Shown piece after piece: positions 50,724-61,320 of a DNA stretch of 64,000 nucleotides. The stretch's first letter is position 1; each line of letters begins with the position of its first letter. The DNA is taken from assembly GCA_030248295.1 (NCBI GenBank), contig JASANH010001725.1, positions 620,001 to 684,000 on the forward strand, given 5' to 3'. This DNA comes from Mesodorylaimus sp. YZB2_4. Lineage: Eukaryota > Nematoda > Enoplea > Dorylaimida > Dorylaimidae. Both the position numbers and the translations under genes were made by a program. The notes beneath the pieces are model-generated. The model did not search any database, was not told the DNA's origin, and saw only the letters and a program-made list of their open reading frames with translations.

Positions 50724-51649
50724 GAATATTGGTGGTATTCGCCAGACTTGCCAGAAGGAATTAGAGGATTATGGATCTTGTCTAAAATATTGAAGCAAGT
50801 CAGTATTTATTTTTGCTTAATCACGAGCTAGTTAATGTAAAGCAAGTCAAGTTAAAATAATATTTGTGAGCCATTTTATGGACTGGCAAATTGGTTCAAG
50901 TTGCTGGCGTGTGTTATGCTCATGTATTTTTAGTATCGCTTACCTTTTACATTCCGCTGGGCTGTAAATTTGAAATGTGTCGAACGTGAAAAACGGGCGA
51001 GCTAACAGGCAGAATAGGCTGGGAATCCACAACATACAAACACTTCAGAAATCGAAGTGTTGATACATTGCGAGTTCCTCATTGCAGTTTCCCGTTTGAG
51101 TCCTTCTTGCCCACCACGTCTCGCTTTTCACTCTTGACTGGGCAATACCCCACGCCGGTCGAATTCGTCACGTCGACCTGAAACACCGATTCTGCTTCCT
51201 AGACAGATATGGGCCCATGGATCGTTCCTTCAACGCTCTGACTTGAAATCGTTGCGCTTCACTGGGAGCGATAGTTGATCAGTTAGCACAAGGCAGTACA
51301 GTGCTTTTGGTACTCAGGATATACCAAAAGTTTAGGTGAAATAGGACAATGAAAAGTAAGCCTCCAATACTAACGATAAGACTGCCCGTGTAAACATGGG
51401 ACCCCTATGGTGAGCTCACTCGAGTAATGGTAGAAAGCGGCCAGGGTTTATGCATTAGAATTTGTGAGGACATCAAGGTTTCTTCTTGGGTGGCTTAGGT
51501 ATTGCCAAGTTTCCAACGGGGGGGGGGGGGGCTGGTACTCCACCACATACCTACTCCAAGCTGGGCGATGGACTTGTCAGAGTCACCATTTGATTGTCCG
51601 TAGACGTAATTTTGAAGCATACAAGCAAAGTTTGACATCCGTGTGAATG

Positions 51650-51955
51650 TAAATGGAAGATACTGGGGCGGGGGCACGGTAAGATCCCTCGAATCAAAGG
51701 TGTATAAAACGGTGGTGAGGCCAGTTGCCCTGTGCGAATCGGAATGTTGGCCCGCAACCAGGACATTGAACACTGCGGAAATGAGAATGCGGCGATGGAC
51801 ACTCGAAATGACAAGGATGGAGCACGTAAACACGGATATATGCAAGGTGCTGGGAATCGCGCCCACAACTGAAAATAATCGAGGCGAGACTGAGATGGTA
51901 TGGACATGTGCAGAGAGACCTGGATTCAGTCCGCACCCAAGAGGCGAGCCCATCG
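51650..51955 (+). mobile_element. Decayed non-LTR retrotransposon (reverse-transcriptase C-terminal piece)
   Basis: Translates as SKVYKTVVRPVALCESECWP, then EMRMRRWTLEMTRMEHV and, after a frameshift near 51,885, EARLRWYGHVQRDLDSVRTQ. This is the well-known segment after the RT catalytic core of LINE-type elements (KVYKT..RPV.LYG.E.W...RLRW.GH). No RT catalytic YxDD, endonuclease or tail is present, and stops follow, so it is a dead 5'-truncated or internal fragment. Confidence 0.8.
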
Positions 51956-52054
51956 TGAATCTTGTAAAATTTTTGTGCGCTGGGCCCCACGCCGGCCTAG
52001 TTTCCCCACGGGACTTCCAATCCGTTTTGCCAATAAGCAGCCAAAACATACGAT

Positions 52055-52435
52055 AAGCGAGGCTGTGAGGTAACAGCTCTCACGGCAGCGTCCCTCTGCG
52101 TGTCTCCACTAGGAGCACCTGCACAGAGGGCTACCAGACACCGGCTTCCTTGGACGATGGGGGGGGGGGGGGGTGGGCTCTGGACCCTGTCGGTGTTCGA
52201 CAGCCGAGACTGTCTACTCGTTTGGCGTTTGTCTCTCCACTTGGAGCACCTCGGCGGTACCGGGTGAGCCACCCACAGCCTGGCGCGCGAGGTCAGCAAG
52301 GTTTTTTGTTTCGCAAACCGACCACCATCACCGATCGATCGGATCGAACCCGGGACGATCCCAGCCACTCGCTCCCAAAGCAATACAGAGAGACAAATGC
52401 CGAACCGCTGCACCACCGTAGGCCGCTTAGCCCAT
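52055..52435 (-). repeat. tRNA-derived SINE-like element, family A
   Basis: On the minus strand: A box TGGTGCAGCGG (52,415-52,405), B box GGGTTCGATCC (52,351-52,341) about 54 bp later, then a body sharing GACAGCCGAGACTGTCT and CACGGCAGCGTCCCTCTGC with other copies. The A box matches the Pol III consensus exactly. A G-run of about 14 bases at 52,160 interrupts the body. It aligns with the 24-kb copy along its length. Confidence 0.75.
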
Positions 52436-52602
52436 CGTAAAATGGCTGGGTTATGATGGGTGGAAAATCCCAAGCAGTGAGTGCAGAAGCTTGATCCAAT
52501 CTGGCCACGATATGAGTCTGGAAATCGTCTTGTGTTAGTCGAATCAGGGACGCATTAGCTAAAGAAGCAGATGGTTTACTCTTCCGTTCCCCCCCCCCCC
52601 CC

Positions 52603-52845
52603 GGGCAGTGGCCTAGCAGTTTAGGCGTCTGCCTCCTTGTGAGTGCACAGTTACAGGTGTAACCCTCTGCCGGCAGGCCATGGCGAGTGGTAGAGAGTAA
52701 TCGATACTCTCCCCTTGCTGGGAGACGTCAACCTCTCGGGTTGATGTGTCTGGGGCAGGTACAGTATCTTCGGTCGGCCACACTCTCTCCTACGCCTGCC
52801 GGCATGGTTGCACAGGTAAGGATTCGACTCCCACCTGTGTAGAAA
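52603..52845 (+). repeat. tRNA-derived SINE-like element, family B
   Basis: Begins right after a C-run with GGGCAGTGGCCTAGCAGTTT, which contains an A-box-like TGGCCTAGCAG, continues through the segment shared with 30,975-31,070, and ends CACAGGTAAGGATTCGACTCC, whose GGATTCGACTCC is B-box-like. The two boxes are unusually far apart (about 200 bp), so it may be a dimer or a composite. Confidence 0.55.
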
Positions 52846-53770
52846 GTGATTGTCAATTATGTGTTCCTTAGCCCTCGAGTGCGCTATAAGCGCTTGGTTA
52901 CGGATAAAGTGTGATATGTATCCTGGATGCGATGGAATAAAGTCCGGAGGAAAACGACCGCTCGGCAGACCAAAGTAACGATGGCTGGACAGTTAGAGAA
53001 GACGCGAGGAAAGTGAATGTGAACAGAGTGAAAAAAATTGGGGCAAAATGCAGAAAAGCGGACCCTGCATACGGATTACGCATTGCACATGCCAGCATTA
53101 CCCAGCAGAAATTTGGGCAAAGACCCATTTGACCAACTCCTGAATTAGACCCGAACTAGCTGTCTCAAAGTTCCGTATAGGTCCCAGACATTTCCAGTCG
53201 ACTGACCAGACCCGCATTCAGTCATCCGGCTCTGCTCAGCGCTCTAGCTGCTCCGCTGCCACTTGCAAACGAGGTGAGAGTCATGTTGTCTAACCCGCTC
53301 ACCAAACAGCCATCCAAATGCAACCCCAACTACAAGGACTAAATCCATTCCATATCCATTCTCGCTGTCAGGGGTACCACTGGGCCAGGACCGATAGAAC
53401 AGTAGTTTCAAAGCTCTATTCGAACCCATCCCATACCGTGTTCAAAGAGCTACTTTCTCCATCAAGCCAGCGGGATCGTACTGTAAAGAACGCTAGATTC
53501 GGCTGTGATACAGTTCAGCCGACAGAAATAGCTCAGCTGCCTGTAGCTTCATGCATGGTGCCTGGCATGATGTTTTGCACGTGAACGACGAGTTCTGATT
53601 GGACCACGCAGTCGCTCGCCATTGGTCCAACAAGTTCAGCACCCTTCCAGAAATCTCCTCGCCAGCCACAACGTATTTTCCGCGAAGCGAGAAAAAGTTG
53701 CTTCTTCCGTTTATCGAATTGAAGGAAGAATTTCGTTTTTAAAGAGTTTTAAAAGAAATCTTACGCATTC

Positions 53771-56700
53771 ATGGCTGAACAAGCTCAAAGTAGGTGTTTC
53801 GCAAGATTTCCTTCTATTACCGCCGAAATTTTCTCGTAAAATTGGCCCTTTTATTTCAGACGGACGCCGAGGCGTTGGTCGAGGCCTTCGCGGACAAAGT
53901 TCCCAGTTGCCGCCTGGACGTCAAAATGGAATCGAGATGGAGTCGGGAATCGGAGAAGGCGAGACAATTTCGATTCATTCTTTTCGATTTAAAATAAAAA
54001 TGCCTTTTATGCAGGTGGAACGCGTCTGAACGGTGAACTGACGCAGGGCCGTGGTCGTGGTGGTGGCGGTCGAGGAAGTCAAACTGGGCAGCCGAAGCAG
54101 CCCGGCGGCGACTCGGGATCGACGTCCGGAAAACAATCGAGCAGCGGCCATCGCGTTGCCAGTTCGTCGCCGTCCGGTAGCAGCCCCGATCGAAATATCG
54201 AGAAAGAACTGAACAAGATGGAATTGGTGAGTGATTTCTGAATTCGATCCTGGATAAGAGGGACTAGATAACAGGGTCATTTTTTGGGTGTTGCCTTCTG
54301 TAGAAGTACAGACATTCACATTAGTTTTGGTGAAGGGATCACGGGAAAAATTGCGGATGTCGTCCCCTAACCTCTCTCCACAATCTGCTTCCCCCGTCTC
54401 CTTCCCCCGTCTCTTTCTTTGCTTCTCGGCATCGAATCGGCGGTTCCCCATTCTTTTCAGTCGGAATTGGCCAAGCGTCCCGGATTCGGTTCTTCCGGTC
54501 GTCGCATTCAACTGATCGCCAACCATTTCGAAATCAAGATGCAGTCGAGCAAGGCCATTACGTTGGCTCAGTACCACATCGAAGTCACGCACCCGCGTCT
54601 GAAACTGACGAGGTACGCCCTGACGTGTTGCTCCTGGCCAGCCTTGTCTATTGCCTTCGTTTCAGGGATGAGAATCGCGTTTGCTTCTGGCGCGTGGTCA
54701 CGGACAACAAGCATATCTTCCCGAATCCGTACGCCATCGCTTTCGACGGCTCGCATCAGTGCTACACGACGGCCGCCATCCAGTTTCCATCCAAGGAGCC
54801 CATTGTAAGTGCAGAGGGCGGGGGTAGCTGCATGAAATTGGCAAAAGCGTTTTGTTTTTTCAGCACAAGTTCGAATTTGAAATACAACTGGCTCGAGAAG
54901 ACAAGCCGACTCCTGTGGGCCTGCTGTTCCAGTACGTTGGTTCGGTGATTCTCGATTTGCGTTCGGTTCACACGGCTGCTTTGATGGATCGTTTGACGAC
55001 GCCCATCCAAGCCATCGATGTTATCCTGCGCCAAGGGCGATCCAACGCCGTCATCTACGAGTGAGCGAGTCCTGTATTCACTGCATCCACCGCCTGACTG
55101 ACTGTGCTTTCAGACTGGCCAAGGCCTGGTATCCGTTCAGCTACAGCTCGTACAAGGTGCCCAACGGAGCCGGCGTCGATCTGGGAGGAGGACGCGAAAT
55201 CTGGCACGGTCTGTTCACTTCGGCTCACGTGACTCAAGGCTACGTGCCTATGATCAACATGGACGGTAAGGGACCCGAGACGATCATCAATTTGTGTCCT
55301 CAGGCCCGCTTCGTTTCAGTTTCGCACACGGCTTTCGTCAAGCCCATCAACGCGGTTGACTTCCTGATCGACGTTTTGAACGCTGCGTCGGGAGGCGGGT
55401 ACGGTCGATCTCAGTTGCACTCGGGTGTCGAGTTGAGCCAGTTGGAGGTCAAACTGTTTGAGAAGGAGATCAAAGGTAGGAAGCCTCTGCATTTCCAGGA
55501 AACTGGTGGGATTCTTGTCTCGTTTCAGGACTGCGTGTTCGTGTGACTCATCGTCCGGGTTCGGTCCGCGAGTTTCGAGTCAATGGTGTTCCGGGCACGG
55601 CCGCGTCCATGCACTTTGATTTGGACGAAGGAACGCGCAAAACAGTGGCCGAGTATTTTACTGAACGTTACGGCCCACTGAACTTTCCGAAATTTCCCGT
55701 TTTGCACGTCGGATCGAAGCGTCGTTCGGCCTACATCCCCATCGAGGTCAGGCTTGTTGATGAATAGTATATTTTGTATTCGGAACATTTTGCGCCGTTT
55801 CAGCATTGCGTCTTGGTGCAGAGTCAGAAGGTCGCGAAAAAGTTGACGGAACGCCAAACGTCGACCATGATCAAAGTGAGCAGACGGGCGTCCCCTTCGA
55901 ACCTTAAATAAAAAGATTTTTCATTTCAGCAAGCGGCGACGGATGCGCCAACTCGAATGCGCAAGATTCAAGCGCTGGCTCGCGATGCCGCCTTCGACAC
56001 AGACCCGTGGCTGAAGGCGTTCGGTATTCAAGTGGACATGCGAATGGTCAGCGTGCCCGGACGTGCGTTGATGCCGCCCAAGATTCAGTACGGACAAGGA
56101 GGCCGCGGCGCCGAGGTAAGTACGACTCATTTCCCAGTGAGTGTCCCTTCGTGACGGATGCCATTTAGGGAACGACGCCTCGAGATGGCGTGTGGCGATT
56201 CGAAAATGAAAAGTTCTACTTGCCGGCTGCGGCCAATGCGTACGGTCTGCTGGTGGTTGGACGTCGCAAGGAGGATCCGGTCGTGGTGTAAGTTCCCCTT
56301 TCGTGCTCTCGGAGTTTGTGCACGAGCCTCGCCTTTGGTTCAGGCAATTCATCGGAAAGCTGATCAACTGCTGCGTCGGCTTCGGAATGCGCATGCCGCA
56401 GTGGCCGGACGGTGCCCAGGCTATCAAGGACGTGGCGGACGTTGAACCCGCGATGACGTCGATTTGCAAGGAGATCGAATCGAAGGGCAAGCAGTGCTCG
56501 ATCATCATCGTCGTGGTGCCTCAGAAGAGCACCCAGTTTTATTGTAAGCTAGCCGTTGTTCCTGTTGGAGGCTTGCTCTGACAGTGCTTTTGTTGCAGCC
56601 GAAATCAAACGCGTGGGCGACGTGGTGTTGGGCGTGATGACGCAGGTGGTCTTGGCGAAGAACGCCATGGACGTGGCGCAGAAGAACAAGATGCAGACGG

Positions 56701-57923
56701 CTCAGAACATCGCCTTGAAGATGAATTCGAAGATGGGCGGAGTCAACTCGAAGGTGTTGGCAGATCGGACGTAAGCCTCCTGCCGAGTTTTGTCGAGTTT
56801 CCATCCTCAATCGGGTTCTTTTGGCAGGATTTACAACGTGGTCGTGGATCAACCGACGATGTTCATGGGAATCGACGTGACTCATCCGTCGCCGCTGGAT
56901 AAACGATCGCCGTCGGTCGCTGCCGTAAGATGCGGTTGTTGGTTTGTGTGAGCTCAGCTGATGTGGGCTTTTCAGGTCGTCAGCAACGTGGATTTGACGC
57001 CGATGCGTTTCGCGGCCACGATCAAAGTGCAGAAGCATCGTCGCGAGGCCTTGGTTTATTTGGTGGACGCCATGCGCGATCGTTTGGTGGCCTTCTACAA
57101 CGCCACGAAGGTGAAGCCGGCTCGTATCATCGTGTACCGCGATGGCGTGTCCGAGGGGCAGTTCTGTCAAGTAAGGACTCGATTTGTGGTGACGTGTGCG
57201 CTGAGTCCAGGCTCCTTGTTTCAGGTGATCCGCGAAGAATTGCGGGGTTTGCGGGAGGCCTGCTTGACGTTGAGCACGGACTACAAGCCGCCGATCACGT
57301 TCATCGTCACTCAGAAACGCCATCACACTCGTTTGTTTTGCGCCAACGAGGCCGAGGCCAATGGACGCGCTCGCAACATTCCGCCGGGCACGGTAGTGGA
57401 CAACGTGATCACCAGTCCCGAGTGCTTCGACTTTTACTTGTGCAGTCACGCCGGAATTCAGGTGAGTCCGACTGGTGTAGTTGCAGGCTCGCTGGGTTTG
57501 CTCTGCTCGTTTCAGGGCACCAGTCGTCCCACTCGCTACCAAGTGCTGTGCGATGATTCAAAGTTCACGTCGGACCAGCTGCAGATGATCACCTACGCCA
57601 CGTGCCACATGTACGCCCGTTGCGCTCGCTCGGTCAGTGTGCCCGCTCCGAGCTACTACGCCGATCTGGCCTGCACTCGTGCTCGCTACCACTTGTTGGA
57701 CAAAGTGTAAGTCTGCTCGGGTGCACCAGGAGGGTGGGTGGGAGGTCCTCCTGTTGGGCGGGTTATCCCCAGTGGGACTTGTTGTAGGGGCGATTTCGGA
57801 TGCGAGACGATGTCGGAGAAGAGCGGTGGTCAAGGAAGTCGTCAAAGTGCCGTGCCCGAGGATGAATTGGTGGCTGGCGCATCGGTGGCCGAGTCGCTGA
57901 AGTTCTCGATGTACTTCGTGTGA
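53771..57923 (+). CDS. AGO: Argonaute protein, AGO clade (DEDD active site)
   Basis: Small-RNA-guided silencing effector. Nineteen exons: 53771-53789, 53860-53958, 54015-54226, 54461-54612, 54666-54804, 54864-55060, 55114-55265, 55320-55475, 55529-55746, 55804-55875, 55930-56115, 56169-56287, 56344-56543, 56599-56770, 56828-56924, 56976-57170, 57225-57461, 57516-57706, 57788-57923; 2,949 nt = 982 aa. Gly/Arg-rich N-terminus ([10 protein letters not shown]), N domain, PAZ ([24 protein letters not shown]), MID ([24 protein letters not shown], keeping the 5'-phosphate Tyr and Lys), PIWI. Catalytic positions: D714 (GIDVTHP), E754 (HRREAL), D786 ([10 protein letters not shown]) and D924 (SYYADL) where animal slicers have His. 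It ends in SMYFV, like animal AGOs. Exon 2 uses a GC donor (53,959-53,960). The intron 55,266-55,319 is stop-free and a multiple of three. AGO, not PIWI, by GTSRP and the C-terminus. Confidence 0.95.
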
Positions 57924-58279
57924 AGAGGAGGAGGTGGTAGTTGGCAGTTTTGGCTTTAGGAGGGAGGAAGTTGGTTTGAAGGTAGAGCTGGTTGAAATCT
58001 ATGATATTTGTTGCTAACCGTTTTATGTTGTACTAATTTGTTTTTCCTCGAGATGAGGCCTTTTTTGTTAAGTTGGTTGTATGAAAAAATTGTTTTTTTG
58101 CAGCTTGACGGGGTTTGGGCGCAGCCTGGGTCCCTCCACCGGCTACAATTAGAAATGTGCGGCCACAAAACAAGGCAATTGTCTGACATTCGATTCATCG
58201 CTCCTCTAGGTCATGCTTCACCTGCTCACAGCACTTTCCTGATCAGCTTCGCATACGCCTTTGTCTGTGAGTCAAAATT

Positions 58280-58285
58280 AATAAA
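58280..58285 (+). terminator. Poly(A) signal AATAAA of the Argonaute gene
   Basis: First AATAAA on the plus strand after the stop at 57,923, about 360 bp downstream; the interval lacks coding signal. A nearer non-canonical signal is possible. Confidence 0.45.
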
Positions 58286-58469
58286 AGTGATCCTGGCGTG
58301 GTTTTGTCACAGGCTTTGCCGCGGGTGCCTTGATGGGTGAGCTTTTTCAAAATTTTATTTGAGGTGTTAAGCTAAGGCCCGTTTTTTCCTATAGCCAAAC
58401 TTTCTGAGGAAGATTCTGCATCGACCAGCATTCAAAGCAGCACTGAGCGTCTCCTCTAAATTTTCTCAC

Positions 58470-58580
58470 AGGGGAGCAGTTGACACAGACTTCCTCGGAC
58501 GGGGCGGGCGGGCTCCGAACTCTGTTGGTGCGGACAGCCGAGACTGCCTCTTCGTTTGGTTTTTGTCTTTCCACAACCCA
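58470..58580 (-). repeat. SINE-like family A, body fragment
   Basis: ACTTCCTCGGACG.GGCGGG and GACAGCCGAGACTGCCTCTT then CGTTTGG match the body of the 52-kb copy (52,145-52,240). The Pol III head is absent. Confidence 0.6.
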
Positions 58581-59153
58581 ATCTGGAAAACGATTCAGAG
58601 GCAATCAAGTACGAATGGTAGTGCAATAAACGAGTGAGAGAAACCAATCCAAACAGAAGAAAGCTGCCTTCAAAACACTCAAACAAACAAGGCAAAGTGA
58701 AGACTTCAAGCAGTACCGAACACTCGAGTCTGCAGTGGCGCGTGAAGTAGCCGAGGCCATCGCAGCCCACTTAAAGGACATGAATGACGAGCTAGACAAA
58801 GGGAACAGACAATGCACTACACACTGGCCGGATCGACACCCAGGCGAGCCAGCCTAGGCCACACAGTTTCCAGCAGCGTTTTCCAGCGAGATTTTCCAGT
58901 GAGGTGACTGGACTCTAGTGAGATGGCTGCGTTTGCCATTACAGAAACAATCACTTTTTTTACAAAATTGCAGTTACTGAGCCTGAAAATACAGTCACTG
59001 TGTAGAAAACATCTTGAAAGCTATTCCAGAAAACTTTGTCGCTAGGAAAGTCCAATCAACTATTGAAGGTGACTGGGAAAAATCTTCAGGTGCTCTCGAT
59101 CGGCTGAAACTGTTTTCCAGTGAGGTCTGTCGTAGCTTTTACACGCTATCGCC

Positions 59154-61320
59154 ATGAATATTGTTGACTTGGATGAAGATTTCGATTTAATTGCTCCTCC
59201 GCGAGCAACAATATTCCGCGAGCGATTAGATCCATACAACGAATATGATGATCAAGAATTCTTGAGTCGATATCGATTAACAAAGGATGGTGTTCGTGAA
59301 TTATGCACCTTGTTGAACGGCGATTTGAAACGGACAAGTCGTCGTCACAAGGCTTTGAACGTTGATCAACAGGTATTTTCTGCACTGCGATTCTACGGGA
59401 GCGGCGGTCCAAACCAATTGTTGGATGGTGATGCATTAGGAATGTCACAACCAGCGGTATCACGTGCGATCACCCCAGCATCGACCGACCCACCGACCCG
59501 CCCGAGCCGACCCACCGATCCGGGCCGGATCGGTTTGGGGGAACCGACCCAAGCTGTGGGTCGGCCGGATCGGAATTTTGGATTCCCGCCAAAATTTTTT
59601 CTCTGGTGTCCAGTCATGTCTTCATGCAGGTAGCTAGGATCGACACTTCAACCCACTGGACTGGCCGCCCATGCATGATATCAACGTTTTTTTGCAAGTT
59701 TCGACCCCCCCCATCCACCTTCTGTCCACATAGGAGCGCGGGGGGCTCATTTGGCTTGTGAGAGGCTGATTGGGGGCAACCCTGACTGAAACGCCTCAGT
59801 TCTATGCTGACTGAAGACGTCAGTTAGGAAACCCGTTCTCAGAGAACTGGCTGTTGGCGATTCATCAGGAATTCAATTGGAGGTGGAAAAGTGGTGCCCT
59901 CGACTAAGAAAACTGGGCTGATTGCCAGTCGGGGCCCTCCGTTCTTGCCCTCTATCATCCGGAAACGCTGATTCTGGCGCAGGATGCCCTCGGCGGTGAT
60001 GCTCTAGCGGAGCAGCTACAAGTGAGGCCGTCAGAGGGAACCTGCCATGAGAGTTAATCGCCTCACACACTGCCGCACCCGTCATGATGACTGCTGGCGC
60101 AACTGGCTAAACCCATAGAAAATTGGGATAGGTGGGGGGCGAAAAGCCCAAAGAAATTTTAAAATCTGTCCTCATACTGGCCACCTTCTACTCTAAGAAG
60201 TCAAGTCTAGAAGCGAAACGGGATAGTGCAGGTGTAGTTGGACAGTACAAATTTGTGAAATTCTACGCTGTCGCCTCAGACAGCATGAGTCAAGGGACGA
60301 TCACGTTAACTTAGCCCTAAAGTTCTCCCCCCCTGTCCGTTTTTGCCCGAAATCCGTGAGCCCCTTCTTTCTGACTGCGGGTGTCTCTTATCGATGGTTA
60401 TTTGTCGAAGAAAGAATGTGCATCATGCCAGAAAACAAATGAGTGGGCGCAATACAACGTTGGGTCGGGTGGATCGGGTCGGGTCGGTCGGATCGGGTCG
60501 GTTCTGGATCGGGACGGGCCGATCCAGACCCTGGGTCGGGTCGGGTCGGTTTGGTGACCTCACACCCGGGTCGGTCGATGCTGGCGATCACCGCTGTTTC
60601 GAAGGCACTTTGTCGATATGTGAACTACTACAACAAGCTTCCTGAAGGACAATCTGCCCAAGAATGCATGCGTGAATTTTACAATTTGGCTGGTTTCCCT
60701 GGAGTAATTAGTTGTATTGACGGCAGCCACATAGCAATTGTAGCCCCATCCTATCATCCTGAGCAGTTCTTGAATCGCAAAGGTTATTATTCGATTAATG
60801 TCCAAGTGGCTTTCGATCATCAATTCAAATTTATCAATATTGCTGTTCGGTGGCCAGGTTCAAGCCACGACTCGTTCATTCTTCGGCAAAGCCAATTATG
60901 GGAAGATATGGAATCGAACTGCTTGCGCGGGATTATATTGGGTGACTCAGCATATCCGTGCCGGCGATGGCTAATGACTCCTTACAGGGAGCCAGTGGTG
61001 CTGGAGGAAAGGATAAATTTCAACAAGCCCACAAGAAGACTCGTGTGAAAATTGAAAATACTATTGGTCAATGGAAGCGTCGATTTGGTCTGTTGCGATC
61101 TGAATCAAGGCGAGCACTCGAAAATGTATGTGTAGCTGCTGTCGCTTGTACTTTTTTGCACAACGTCGCTAAGGATTGGAGCATGCCGGATGTTCCTGGT
61201 GATGACGTCATTGAACACAATGAAGCATATGCTGTAGCTGCCGATAAAGAGAATGACAATGGGGAAACTGCTGGACTTCGTAGGCGTGACACAATTGCTA
61301 GCTCACATTTTCAGGTGTAA
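59154..61320 (+). pseudogene. HARBI1: Harbinger (HARBI1-type) DDE transposase, interrupted and frameshifted
   Basis: PIF/Harbinger transposase. Part 1 (59,154-59,474): FLSRYRLTKDGVRELCTLLN, then an HTH ending GMSQPAVSRAIT. Part 2 resumes at 60,593 in the same frame (AVSKALCRYV) and carries DDE residues D at 60,719-60,721 (CIDGSHI), D at 60,944-60,946 (GDSAYP) and E at 61,054-61,056 (KIENTIGQWKRRF). The parts are separated by a 1,110-bp nested element. A second lesion, a one-base frameshift near 61,000-61,020, moves the frame before the Glu. All three acidic residues survive. A 14-bp inverted pair TTCCAGTGAGGTGA (58,894-58,907) / complement (61,653-61,666) flanks the gene and may mark the transposon's subterminal ends. 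The MADF-type partner gene of Harbinger is not seen. Confidence 0.93.
59475..60584. mobile_element. Nested non-autonomous TIR transposon (hAT-like by 8-bp TSD)
   Basis: 1,110 bp with perfect 17-bp terminal inverted repeats CCAGCATCGACCGACCC (59,475-59,491; complement at 60,568-60,584), flanked by a perfect 8-bp duplication CGATCACC (59,467-59,474 and 60,585-60,592). Subterminal regions are arrays of CCGACCC/GGGTCGG units in opposite orientation at the two ends. The interior has no transposase frame, and includes a segment (59,935-60,060) resembling 21,500-21,650. TSD length fits hAT or P-type elements; the TIR start does not match the usual hAT CAGNG, so superfamily is open. Confidence 0.92.

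Larger units (their letters stand above)
50724..53770. other. Repeat-rich gap between dachshund and Argonaute
   Basis: 3.0 kb with no intact gene: dach 3' flank to about 51,000, a LINE remnant, two SINE-like elements, several homopolymer runs, and from 53,200 the Argonaute 5' flank. Nothing recognisable at 52,860-53,600. Confidence 0.5.

Noticed and set aside
52603..52680. Genuine tRNA gene
   Set aside because: No cloverleaf with paired acceptor stem could be drawn; boxes are too far apart, and a related partial copy exists elsewhere, so it is a repeat.
55954..57542. Long minus-strand frames across the Argonaute gene
   Set aside because: Mirror frames of GC-rich coding exons; the plus strand carries the full conserved Argonaute.
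57060..57542. His in CSHAGIQGTSRP taken as the fourth Argonaute catalytic residue
   Set aside because: That His is a conserved structural residue; the catalytic fourth position lies later (APAYYAH in animal slicers), which is Asp here.
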